From an uncultured Bacteroidales bacterium (GTDB lineage Bacteria; Bacteroidota; Bacteroidia; Bacteroidales; Marinilabiliaceae), in contig CALAUL010000037.1 of NCBI GenBank assembly GCA_937892255.1, positions 1 to 36,852 of the forward strand: a stretch of 36,852 nt of DNA, read 5' to 3'. Below the pieces are notes generated by a model. It searched no databases. It saw only the letters and a list, made by a program, of their open reading frames with translations, and was not told where the DNA came from. This document shows positions 1 through 7,648 of the stretch, piece after piece (positions within the stretch are counted from its first letter, which is position 1; every line of letters begins with the position of its first letter). Both the position numbers and the translations under genes were made by a program.

Positions 1-281
1 AGCGTATCTCTATCAAGGATACACGTGGTATCATCGACGCTATCCTCGATGGCTCTATCGACAAGGCTCCAACAAAGAAGATTCCTTTCTTCGACTTCGA
101 GGTGCCAACAGAGCTTCCAGGTGTAGATCCTAAGATTCTTGACCCACGCGATACTTATGATTGCGCTTGCAAGTGGGAAGAGAAGGCTAAGGACTTGGCA
201 GATCGCTTCATCAAGAACTTCACTAAGTTTACAGGCAACGACCTTGGTAAGAGCCTCGTAGAAGCTGGTCCAAAACTCTAA
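1..281 (+). CDS. pckA: Phosphoenolpyruvate carboxykinase (ATP), 3' end
   Basis: Only the last 92 codons are present (frame beginning at base 3); the 5' part lies outside the window. The translation begins RISIKDTRGIIDAILDG and ends GKSLVEAGPKL, which I recognise as the C-terminus of ATP-type PEP carboxykinase. The enzyme interconverts oxaloacetate + ATP and PEP + CO2 + ADP in the cytosol; in succinate-producing Bacteroidales it usually runs toward oxaloacetate and conserves ATP. Codon choice is strongly C-ending (atc, ttc, gac, aag), like gapA in this window and unlike most neighbours, which suggests high expression. The gene ends in three consecutive in-frame stops (TAA TAA TGA, 279-287), followed by two hairpins. 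Confidence 0.9.
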   Translation, partial: RISIKDTRGIIDAILDGSIDKAPTKKIPFFDFEVPTELPGVDPKILDPRDTYDCACKWEEKAKDLADRFIKNFTKFTGNDLGKSLVEAGPKL

Positions 282-335
282 TAATGAGTGAGAGACTGAC
301 AGTCTCTTAGGATTGTCAGTAGACATAAAGTTATG

Positions 336-366
336 CTCCTCGGCGTTTATTCGTCGGGGAGTTTTT
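336..366 (+). terminator. Rho-independent terminator of pckA
   Basis: A 10-bp stem (CTCCTCGGCG, 336-345, with CGTCGGGGAG, 352-361, two G-U pairs) with a 6-base loop is followed by five T. A smaller hairpin (AGAGACT/AGTCTCT, 291-307) lies directly after the stop codons. Confidence 0.8.
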
Positions 367-502
367 GTGTATAAGAGTGTGGGGCAATGATGAAAGATAA
401 TAAGCGCAACGATATATTCTTGATTGTCACACGATATTGATACAAACGAGAAGAGAGTACAAGTATTATAAAGTTGATATAGAGTTAAGTAGACTTTAGT
501 CT

Positions 503-510
503 TATATTTG
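503..510 (+). promoter_or_regulatory. Possible -7 element for the GH5 gene
   Basis: TATATTTG matches the Bacteroidetes -7 consensus TAnnTTTG. I see no TTTG 19-21 bases upstream (only a TTG at 474-476, too far), so the call is weak. If it is used, the leader is about 145 bases and includes the 534-560 repeat and the 571-589 inverted repeat. Confidence 0.35.
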
Positions 511-533
511 TTGTGTTAGGTTGGTATTAGCAC

Positions 534-560
534 ATTAACTTTATTAACTCTATTAACTCT
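534..560 (+). repeat. Three tandem copies of a 9-bp unit (ATTAACTYT)
   Basis: ATTAACTTT (534-542), ATTAACTCT (543-551) and ATTAACTCT (552-560) follow one another without a gap, in the leader of the GH5 gene. An inverted repeat, TGCTATA-TTGAA-TATAGCA (571-589), follows. Both could be regulator sites or mRNA structure; that role is inference. Confidence 0.6.
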
Positions 561-661
561 ATATATTTTATGCTATATTGAATATAGCAGTCTTATTTGA
601 TGTTCGAATGTAACAAAAGTGTGCAAACATAGTAAACGTCATTAATACAACTATTAGCATT

Positions 662-2311
662 ATGAGACAGACGTTATTTACTATACTCTTGACGAGTGTG
701 TTGTTGGTCGGTTGTGGTCCTAATGATGACAATGAGCCGATACCGGAACAACCTTCGACTGACAATACGGAGCAACCTGAGACAAAGCCCGATGATAACA
801 CTGATATAGAAGAGCCAGAGATACCATGGGAGACAGCTTGGGAAGCTGTTGCAAATATGAAAGTAGGTTGGAACTTAGGCAATACCCTTGATGCTCATAC
901 GGGTATAGAGGCAAGTGGAGATGATTGGTATAAGTGGGAGACATGTTGGGGACAACCACAGACGACACCGGAGTTGATACAGATGATGAAAGATGCGGGT
1001 TTTAATGCTATACGTGTGCCTGTGACATGGTATCCGCACATGGATAGTGAAGGCAATGTGAGTAGAGCTTGGCTCAATAGAGTGCATGAGGTTGTAGACT
1101 ATGTCATTAACGCTGGTATGTATTGCATTCTTAATGTTCATCATGACACAGGAACATATGATAAAGTATGGCTTATAGCCGACAGTGTGTCATACAACAG
1201 TGTCAAGGCGAAGTACGAATATCTATGGAAACAGATAGCAGAGGAGTTTAAAGAGTATGACAACAGATTGCTCTTTGAGGGTTTCAATGAGATGCTTGAT
1301 AAAGACCAGTCGTGGTGTTTTGCCTCGTTTGCTGTGGGTTATGATGCTTTTAAGGCTGGTAATGCCTACAATGCCATCAATAGCTATGCGCAGAGTTTCG
1401 TTGACGCTGTTCGTTCTACGGGAGGCAACAATAGTGTTCGTAACCTCGTTGTCAATACTTATGCTGCGGCGTGTGGTGCTGGTACATGGAACGAACATCT
1501 TAAAGACCCTCTCAAATATATGTCTCTTCCTAATGATAGAGTGAAAGATCATATCATTTTCGAAGTACATACTTATCCTAATGTGAAAGACCTTACCTCT
1601 GCAAAACGTGAAGTAGATGATATGTTTGCAGCTCTTAATACTTATTTGGCACTTGAGCATGGAGCACCTGTTATAATAGGGGAGTGGGGCACGAGTAATG
1701 ATGACGGAGAGAGAGACTATGATGTACGTAGAGATAATGTGTTGGCGTTTGCTGATTACTTTGTCAAGAAAACTATGGAATATGATATGACAACATTCTA
1801 CTGGATGGGACTTAGCGACGCCAGTGTTCGTAGTTTTCCAGCATTCAATCAACCAGACCTTGCGTTGGCTATATTGAGAGGCTATTATGGAGCAGATTAT
1901 GATGTGACACTGCCAGATGTTAATGACTTTGATGTGCATTATAAGGTGACTTACAATACGCAATGGAGTGAGTTGCATGTGTTGCCTGGTATAATCAACG
2001 TAGCAGATTATAAGACATTGCGTATAGAGTTTGACAGGGAGCCGGAAGAGGTGTTGCAATTGAAGATATATAAACCTGAAGGTGGCGAGATATATCTTGG
2101 TAAAGTTAGTAGTAAGAGTAAAGTTGTTACATTTAGTGTAGCAGATTATGGTGAGAAGATAAAACAGATGACATTGCAATATAGTGGAACAGGTACTTAT
2201 AGTATAGGTGTAGACAAGGTTGTCTTAATGCGTAGTGATGGCACGGAGGAAGATGTTAAAGTTAGAGTCTTCTGGGGCTGTGACTTGGAAGTATTCTCAA
2301 CACGGAAATAG
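662..2311 (+). CDS. GH5-family endo-beta-1,4-glucanase, lipoprotein
   Basis: A secreted cellulase-type glycoside hydrolase that should cut internal beta-1,4 links in cellulose, beta-glucan or xyloglucan. The start gives a signal peptide ending in lipobox LVGC (Cys18), then an acidic Pro/Thr/Asp/Glu linker (about 20-55), so the enzyme is probably anchored in the outer membrane. GH5 hallmarks follow: WNLGNTLDA (70-78), the His pair at 160-161, acid/base Glu210 in FEGFNEM, HTY at 303-305 and nucleophile Glu341 in IIGEWG. Subfamily 4 is my guess from the N-terminal motif. Residues from about 425 to 549 form a separate beta-rich domain of unknown type, possibly carbohydrate-binding. It stands alone: no susC/susD, sugar regulator or other hydrolase is next to it. 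It converges with the minus-strand gene downstream. Confidence 0.92.
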   Translation: MRQTLFTILLTSVLLVGCGPNDDNEPIPEQPSTDNTEQPETKPDDNTDIEEPEIPWETAWEAVANMKVGWNLGNTLDAHTGIEASGDDWYKWETCWGQPQTTPELIQMMKDAGFNAIRVPVTWYPHMDSEGNVSRAWLNRVHEVVDYVINAGMYCILNVHHDTGTYDKVWLIADSVSYNSVKAKYEYLWKQIAEEFKEYDNRLLFEGFNEMLDKDQSWCFASFAVGYDAFKAGNAYNAINSYAQSFVDAVRSTGGNNSVRNLVVNTYAAACGAGTWNEHLKDPLKYMSLPNDRVKDHIIFEVHTYPNVKDLTSAKREVDDMFAALNTYLALEHGAPVIIGEWGTSNDDGERDYDVRRDNVLAFADYFVKKTMEYDMTTFYWMGLSDASVRSFPAFNQPDLALAILRGYYGADYDVTLPDVNDFDVHYKVTYNTQWSELHVLPGIINVADYKTLRIEFDREPEEVLQLKIYKPEGGEIYLGKVSSKSKVVTFSVADYGEKIKQMTLQYSGTGTYSIGVDKVVLMRSDGTEEDVKVRVFWGCDLEVFSTRK

Positions 2312-2358
2312 GAAAAGAGGCGTTGCATATAAGTGAGATGTGACGTCTCTTTTCGTTT
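2312..2358. terminator. Terminator hairpin between converging genes
   Basis: GAAAAGAGGCG (2312-2322) pairs with CGTCTCTTTTC (2344-2354) with one G-U pair; the loop is about 21 bases. The A-rich left arm and T-rich right arm fit use from both sides, for the GH5 gene and the minus-strand MFS-PlsC gene. Confidence 0.6.
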
Positions 2359-2375
2359 ATCGTCGACGGACGCAA

Positions 2376-4247
2376 CTATGATTCTGTGTTGTAGAGTTCT
2401 TCGAGATGACGATTGAAAGGCAACTTGCCCTCTTGTGTCCAAGTGCTTACCTCGTCGGTAATGTCGATATACTCAAAAGTCACCGTTCTCCGACGCATGA
2501 AGAGTATAGCGCAAGAGAATATCAATACGACACTCTCGGCAAGAAGTCGGACAATAGATGGAGTGCTCTTCCTGTTATATCTACTCCATCGGCTGCCCCA
2601 TAGTCCTCTTATGCGTATGGCAATGACTTTGGTATGAGTGGGTAAGACATTACATGTAGTATATGCCAAATGTCTAGACCCTATCTTCTCTGTCCCATCT
2701 GTAGTGATATGTCCCGAAGGGTAGAAGATGATGTTGTCGCCTCTCGTCAGACTCTCTTGTACAATAGCATCGAGCTGCCTTACTTGTTCGACCCCCTTGC
2801 GACTAAGGCGTAAGTCTGGAACTTCCACAGCGTCGAAGAGACTTAGAACGTGTCGTATGGGAGGAATCTTAAAGAACCCTTCATCGACGAGAGGTTGCAA
2901 CTTGATGTCGTGGAGTTCAGAGAACAACATTATTGGGTCTATGATAGCCGTGTGCTGTGGAAGGATAAGAAGATTGGTCTTGTCCTTGTCGTCGTCGAGA
3001 GATAGAACCTCTCTGTTGACATGTCTCACCTTATAGTGCAGAGAGATGAACCTCTTTCCGATGTTACACAATACGGGGCGATAGTTGAAAGCAAATATTA
3101 TAGTAGCTAAGCCAAAGACCACAGCAAGAGCAAGGAAGACATAACGTGTAGGCAGAAACGTCGTGATGACAACCGTTGTTGCCGATGCCATAAAGATATA
3201 GATGAACGACACAAGGTTGAAGTAAGCCAGCACTATGTTGAGCCGCGAAGCATCAATGCGTTTCTGTATCTCGGCATCGAGGGGAATCTTAAATATACCT
3301 CCGCATGTGGCGACGCCAACGGCAAAGATAGTAAAGAGAATAGGTGTCGTACCACAGAAGAAGATAAGCAACAGGAACACTGATACCACAATACCTATCA
3401 ACGGAGCAGCACCAAGCATATACCTTCGTTTATCCAATCGTCCGCCGATAAGACACCCCACAGAAATGCCTATTGCTATAAGAGCCATCATACAACCGAC
3501 ACTCATGGGCGAAAGACCCAGAGTATCGTCGGCATATATGATAGTTACAATCTGTATAGTAGCCGAGAGCCACCAAAAGAGAGAGAGCAGATGAATGACA
3601 CCATTCAGTCCGTCATACTCCTTAAGCATACGGTGGGTATCGCGTATGAACTTAAACGGGTTGGCTGACGAGTACTCTACAGTGCGAACCTCTTTGGCTT
3701 TGATAAAGTAACTACTTACAACACCAAATGCGGCTACGCCAACAAGAACAGTGCTATATCCCCACCATGGCGACAATTCGGCCATGAACGAAGCTACGAC
3801 AGTACCGAGCAATATTCCTATAAACGATACAGCTTCCATGCCTCCCATGCCTTGTGATATACCATCGGCACCACCGATGTCTTTTATAAGGCCGTACTTG
3901 GCAGGCGAGAACAAAGCACTTTGCAAGCCCATGAGAACGATGGACAAGAGCGCAACATAAACAGATTGAAAGAAGAAGCCGAAGATGGCGATAACCATAA
4001 TAGGTAGCTCGGCCCACTTGGCTATACGTATTATCTTCGTCTTGGAACAGAAATTGGGTAATTTTCCAGCGAGGGGGGAGAAAAAAAGGTAAGGCAATAC
4101 CAACGCACCGGCCGAAGCACTTACAACGACAGACTTATATTCCGGGCTCACCCATGCCACGGCAATAAAGCAGACAAGTGTTTTTAAGGTGTTATCGTTG
4201 AGTACGCCTAAAAAGTTCGTTATGTATAGTGACAAAAACTTCTTCAT
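2376..4247 (-). CDS. MFS lysophospholipid transporter fused to PlsC acyltransferase
   Basis: A two-part membrane protein of 623 residues. Residues 1 to about 395 are an MFS transporter resembling LplT: NDNTLKTL near the start and the loop SPAKYGLIKDIGG. Residues about 425-623 are a 1-acylglycerol-phosphate acyltransferase domain with the catalytic HxxxxD motif (HTAIID, His432 and Asp437) and YPSGH (about 509-513). It probably flips lysophospholipid inward across the inner membrane and re-acylates it. E. coli splits this job between LplT and Aas, where Aas is PlsC plus an acyl-ACP ligase; the ligase part is missing here. I start at the ATG at 4247 because that gives a normal MFS N-terminus (MKKFLSLYITNFLG); an in-frame ATG at 4277 would add ten unlikely residues. 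It lies 108 bases after menE on the same strand. Confidence 0.85.
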   Translation of the reverse strand: MKKFLSLYITNFLGVLNDNTLKTLVCFIAVAWVSPEYKSVVVSASAGALVLPYLFFSPLAGKLPNFCSKTKIIRIAKWAELPIMVIAIFGFFFQSVYVALLSIVLMGLQSALFSPAKYGLIKDIGGADGISQGMGGMEAVSFIGILLGTVVASFMAELSPWWGYSTVLVGVAAFGVVSSYFIKAKEVRTVEYSSANPFKFIRDTHRMLKEYDGLNGVIHLLSLFWWLSATIQIVTIIYADDTLGLSPMSVGCMMALIAIGISVGCLIGGRLDKRRYMLGAAPLIGIVVSVFLLLIFFCGTTPILFTIFAVGVATCGGIFKIPLDAEIQKRIDASRLNIVLAYFNLVSFIYIFMASATTVVITTFLPTRYVFLALAVVFGLATIIFAFNYRPVLCNIGKRFISLHYKVRHVNREVLSLDDDKDKTNLLILPQHTAIIDPIMLFSELHDIKLQPLVDEGFFKIPPIRHVLSLFDAVEVPDLRLSRKGVEQVRQLDAIVQESLTRGDNIIFYPSGHITTDGTEKIGSRHLAYTTCNVLPTHTKVIAIRIRGLWGSRWSRYNRKSTPSIVRLLAESVVLIFSCAILFMRRRTVTFEYIDITDEVSTWTQEGKLPFNRHLEELYNTES

Positions 4248-4355
4248 ATTACATACATTATAATAGGTATGCCTCATGCATACGTCATAGTATCTCGAGG
4301 TGTTGAAGGATAGGAATATGTCACAACACCAATTTATTGTACGCAGAGTTTGGGA

Positions 4356-5345
4356 TTATAGTTTCTTAGAAGCTATATATTTAGCGGTTGCCCTCTCCGG
4401 TTTGTTTGTTTCGGTCAGAGGTACGTTATGACAGATGTAGTGTTTGGGTCGCCAATGTTTGGGGAGATATTGGTGGCAGATGTCCGAGAGTAGTTCGGAG
4501 TCACTCTCTTCGCTCAACAAAACTACAGCTTCGCCGAACTTATCATCGGGAACGGACGTTATGACAAATGGTTTGAGCAGATGAGGCTTTAGCAATTCCT
4601 CTACTTCCTCAATCTGTATTTTGATGCCGCCACTGTTGATGACATTGTCGCGTCGTCCGATGATACGGAACTCGCCTTTGTAGTTAATCTGTGCTATGTC
4701 GTTGGTAACGAGAATAGAGTCACATACCAAAGGTGCGTGTATGCATAGGGTGTTATCATCGGATAGTGATATATCTATGCAGTCGAAAGGTTTGTACCAA
4801 GCAGAGGCCTCATTGCCATTGATACGTCGCATGGCGATATGAGAGAGAGTCTCTGTCATGCCGTAGGTGCTCCAAACTCTATTTGGGAAACAACTTAGAG
4901 CCGAAGCAAGGTTTTCGTCTATGGCACCGCCTCCAATGATAAGTTCTCTGATGTTCATGAGACGTTGTCGCTGTGTGTCGTCTTGGAGTGATGTGTAAAC
5001 CTGCATGGGTGTCATGGCAGCGAAGGTGATATGTCGGTCGATGTCTTTAAGAGGTTGGCTCGATGGTTCGCATACTATGAGGTCGAGATTCCTAACCAAA
5101 GAACGCACGACGACCATCTTGCCGGCAATGTATTTAAGAGGCATACAGAGTAGAGCCGTGTCACCAGCTTTGAGGTTGAGGAAGTCGCAGGTGAGTTGTG
5201 CGCTGTTGACCATTTGTCGTTTGGAAGCATTGAAAGGCTTAGGCTTGCCCGTCGAGCCAGAGGTGTGGACGATGATATAGCCGTTGGTGTTGTTCCACTC
5301 GTCAAGAAAAGTTTTGAGGTCGTTGTGTATGCTTTGTTTATCCAT
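4356..5345 (-). CDS. menE: o-Succinylbenzoate-CoA ligase
   Basis: AMP-forming ligase of menaquinone synthesis: o-succinylbenzoate + ATP + CoA gives OSB-CoA + AMP + PPi in the cytosol. At 329 residues it is short for the adenylate-forming superfamily, as is often the case for Bacteroidetes MenE. Visible motifs are the phosphate loop TSGSTGKPK (28-36), STYGMTETLSH (A5) and IGRRDNVINSGGIKI (A8 hinge); near the end, TNKPERATAKY probably carries the catalytic lysine. I choose the ATG at 5345, which overlaps the end of menC by 8 bases. An in-frame ATG at 5381 would overlap by 44 bases and add a poorly fitting extension. It is co-transcribed with menC, and this neighbour supports MenE over another acyl ligase. 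Confidence 0.88.
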   Translation of the reverse strand: MDKQSIHNDLKTFLDEWNNTNGYIIVHTSGSTGKPKPFNASKRQMVNSAQLTCDFLNLKAGDTALLCMPLKYIAGKMVVVRSLVRNLDLIVCEPSSQPLKDIDRHITFAAMTPMQVYTSLQDDTQRQRLMNIRELIIGGGAIDENLASALSCFPNRVWSTYGMTETLSHIAMRRINGNEASAWYKPFDCIDISLSDDNTLCIHAPLVCDSILVTNDIAQINYKGEFRIIGRRDNVINSGGIKIQIEEVEELLKPHLLKPFVITSVPDDKFGEAVVLLSEESDSELLSDICHQYLPKHWRPKHYICHNVPLTETNKPERATAKYIASKKL

Positions 5346-6414
5346 TGGTAAGTGTCGATAGTTGTTTGAGAAGAGCGTCATTGGAAGGGAAAGCCGATAT
5401 ATCTATGAAGAGCGAGTCTCCTTTGATAGATAGTGGCATGTCGACATTGTCGGTGAAGAGAGCGCCTGTCCCGAGACCTTGAGGAAACACCGGATTAAGA
5501 GCTGCAGCCCATTGCGCTATGGCGTTAAGGCCTATGTTGGACTCTAAGGCCGAGGTTATCCAATAGCCAATGTCAAGGCGTTGTGCTAAGTCAATCCATT
5601 CCTCGCAACCGGTGAAACTGCCGTGCAACGTGGGCTTGAGTATTATGTATTGCGGACGAATAGTCTCGAGCATCGACTTCTTGTCAGCACTTTTGTTTAT
5701 GCCTATGAGTTCTTCATCAAGGGCAATAGGAATGGGCGAGAGTCGGCATATACGTTCCATCTCATACCACTGATGTTGCTTTATAGGTTGTTCGACCGAG
5801 TGAATATTGTATTTGGCCAAAGCGTTGAGCTTGTTTAAAGCCTCATCGGGCGAGAAACCGCCATTGGCATCTAAGCGCAACTCTATTTCCTTGTTGTCAA
5901 ATAGTTCTCTCACCGACTTGATGATGTTAAGTTCTTGTTCGAAGTCGATAGCACCAATCTTTATCTTTATACAACGGAAGCCGTCATGAGCCTTCTGTAT
6001 CATGCGATTCATCATCTCGTCATGCGAGCCCATCCAGACAAGACCGTTGATAGCAATGCCTTGTTGGTTTTCAGTAGTCGGAGAGTGCCACAGGACGAAG
6101 TCTTGATGTTCGAGATGTCGCAAAGCTGTCTCTATGCCAAAGAGGATAGACGGATAATCTCTTAACGTCTCGTAGTCGATACCCCCCATTTGTTCGGTAT
6201 GTCGGCAGAGCGACGTCAGAGTCTGTAGGTAGTCATCGTTGTAGTCGCAACTCAAGTCATAGAGCGGAGAGCACTCTCCAAAGCCCATGGCATGAGGACG
6301 AGAGGTGTCGGTAACTGTCAGATACCATATGTTACGAGTAGTGTAAATTCCGCGCGAAGTGCCCGCCGGTTGTTTGAAGTGTAACTTCTTGGGGTATATG
6401 TTGAAAGATAGCAT
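5338..6414 (-). CDS. menC: o-Succinylbenzoate synthase
   Basis: Enolase-superfamily dehydratase that turns SHCHC into o-succinylbenzoate in menaquinone synthesis. At 358 residues the length is normal. The catalytic set is present: KIKIG (Lys150 and Lys152), metal ligands Asp182 (RLDANGG), Glu208 (SVEQPI) and Asp233 (ALDEEL), and Lys260 (ILKP). I start at 6414 (MLSFNIYPKKLHF); the open frame runs up to 6525, but the added 37 residues look like translated promoter sequence and contain a -7 element. menE overlaps its 3' end. The earlier genes menF, menD and menB, commonly linked to menC/menE, are not in the window. Confidence 0.9.
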   Translation of the reverse strand: MLSFNIYPKKLHFKQPAGTSRGIYTTRNIWYLTVTDTSRPHAMGFGECSPLYDLSCDYNDDYLQTLTSLCRHTEQMGGIDYETLRDYPSILFGIETALRHLEHQDFVLWHSPTTENQQGIAINGLVWMGSHDEMMNRMIQKAHDGFRCIKIKIGAIDFEQELNIIKSVRELFDNKEIELRLDANGGFSPDEALNKLNALAKYNIHSVEQPIKQHQWYEMERICRLSPIPIALDEELIGINKSADKKSMLETIRPQYIILKPTLHGSFTGCEEWIDLAQRLDIGYWITSALESNIGLNAIAQWAAALNPVFPQGLGTGALFTDNVDMPLSIKGDSLFIDISAFPSNDALLKQLSTLTNG

Positions 6415-6472
6415 AATTATATGAATGAGAGTGTTGTAATATTTAGCCGACAATAAGTCGACAGATATATTG

Positions 6473-6480
6473 CAAAAATA
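6473..6480 (-). promoter_or_regulatory. -7 element of the menC-menE transcript
   Basis: Read on the minus strand it is TATTTTTG, an exact TAnnTTTG match 58 bases before the menC start. No good TTTG lies 19-21 bases upstream. It faces away from the surE promoter. Confidence 0.45.
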
Positions 6481-6507
6481 CATATTGATATGTAAATCGT
6501 AGCATGA

Positions 6508-6542
6508 TTTGTTCGTATCGAACATTTTTTTTTGTTACTTTG
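6508..6542 (+). promoter_or_regulatory. Likely promoter of the surE-lpxB-gldFG operon
   Basis: TTTG (6508-6511) and TTACTTTG (6535-6542) resemble the Bacteroidetes -33 and -7 boxes, with a spacer of 23 (longer than the usual 19-21) and one mismatch. The transcript would start about 25 bases before surE. Confidence 0.45.
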
Positions 6543-6576
6543 CGCTATTGTAATTGTAATAGAACAGTGAAAAGAT

Positions 6577-7332
6577 ATGTCTCGACTTCTGATAATGATA
6601 TCGAATGATGATGGTATAGACGCTACCGGAATAAAGGTATTGACAAAGGTGGCACTTCGTTATGGCGATGTGTGTGTAGTTGCTCCGGATAAGAGTTATT
6701 CTGGCATGAGTCACGCTATAACGACATGTAAGCCGTTGGTTGTCGGAGAGTCTGAATTTATGGAGGGAGTGCGAGGATATAAGGTTGCCGGAACACCTGT
6801 CGACTGCATAAAGCTCGGAGTACATACCTTCGTCAGTCGTAAGCCGGATATTATACTTTCGGGAGTCAATCATGGCGCCAATACCTCGTCGAGCGTTCAC
6901 TATTCAGGAACGTTGGCCGTGGCACGAGAGGCAGCACTCATGGGAATGACAGGTATAGGATTCTCGTTGTGTACGTTCGTCAGCGATGTTGAAGACTGGA
7001 CACCTACGGAGATGATAATAGATAAAGTCCTTGCATGGGCAACGGCAAGAGAGTTGCCAAAAGGAGTATTCTATAACGTCAACATTCCGTATGCGAAAGA
7101 GGTGAAAGGTCTTAAAGCCTGTCGTTTGACCGAAGGACGATGGACGGAGAAGCCGACGAAATTCACAGACCCATTTGGTGCAAACTATTATTGGTTGGAG
7201 GGTGAGTTTGTAAATGACAGTCCGCAAGATACGACGACAGACGAATATTACATATCGCAAGGTTATGCCTCCATCTCGCCATGCAAGACAGATGTTTGCG
7301 ACTATGACATGTTGTCCGAAATGACATTTTAA
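6577..7332 (+). CDS. surE: 5'/3'-nucleotidase SurE
   Basis: Metal-dependent phosphatase acting on nucleoside 5'- and 3'-monophosphates and sometimes short polyphosphate. At 251 residues it has the normal SurE length. The family signatures are clear: ISNDDG (Asp11/Asp12, metal ligands) close to the N-terminus, APDKSYSGMSHAIT, and SGVNHGANTSSSVHYSGT with the second set of metal and phosphate contacts. It is the first gene of a plus-strand run that continues 22 bases later with a small membrane protein and then lpxB, and it diverges from menC. The link to envelope genes looks like operon placement, not a pathway link. Confidence 0.94.
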   Translation: MSRLLIMISNDDGIDATGIKVLTKVALRYGDVCVVAPDKSYSGMSHAITTCKPLVVGESEFMEGVRGYKVAGTPVDCIKLGVHTFVSRKPDIILSGVNHGANTSSSVHYSGTLAVAREAALMGMTGIGFSLCTFVSDVEDWTPTEMIIDKVLAWATARELPKGVFYNVNIPYAKEVKGLKACRLTEGRWTEKPTKFTDPFGANYYWLEGEFVNDSPQDTTTDEYYISQGYASISPCKTDVCDYDMLSEMTF

Positions 7333-7354
7333 ACAATATATACAGAAAAGATTT

Positions 7355-7648
7355 ATGAATATAGACAAGACGATATATGGCTTTATATTAGGTATGATAT
7401 TGCCACCGATAACAGCAATGATATTCTATAAGTTTGTTTATACCGGTACACGTGACTTCTGGGGATTCATTGACGGACTGATATTCGTCGATAGTGCCTC
7501 AACGTTGTTGGCAGTGTGTTGTTTGGGGAATCTGGCTGTATTCACCTTCCTTGCTCATATCAATAAAGTAAAGATAACACGAGGCATATTCCTTGCAACA
7601 GTTGTATATGCATTGGCTGTGTTGGTGCTTAAATTTGGATTGCAATGA
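7355..7648 (+). CDS. Small membrane protein between surE and lpxB
   Basis: 97 residues with three probable membrane helices: about 8-27, 47-68 and 77-94. I recognise no enzymatic motif. It lies 22 bases after surE, and its stop overlaps the lpxB start by four bases (ATGA, 7645-7648), so it is translationally coupled to lpxB. A helper role in envelope or lipid A metabolism is possible from position alone. The tight packing and membrane pattern make it a real gene, with unknown function. Confidence 0.8.
   Translation: MNIDKTIYGFILGMILPPITAMIFYKFVYTGTRDFWGFIDGLIFVDSASTLLAVCCLGNLAVFTFLAHINKVKITRGIFLATVVYALAVLVLKFGLQ

Larger units (their letters stand above)
282..661. other. Intergenic region between pckA and the GH5 gene
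   Basis: No credible gene in these 380 bases. It holds two hairpins after pckA (stems 291-297/301-307 and 336-345/352-361), a TATATTTG -7-like element at 503-510, a 9-bp triplicated repeat at 534-560 and a short inverted repeat at 571-589. The longest plus-strand reading frame noticed (about 17 codons from base 386) has no sign of being real. Confidence 0.6.

Noticed and set aside
1223..2179. 318-codon open frame on the minus strand
   Set aside because: It lies wholly inside the GH5 gene, antisense, with a low-complexity Ile/Cys/His-rich translation and no motif; a product of the codon bias of the real gene.
4356..5345. Acyl-ACP synthetase partner of the MFS-PlsC protein
   Set aside because: The overlap with menC and the short length fit MenE much better.
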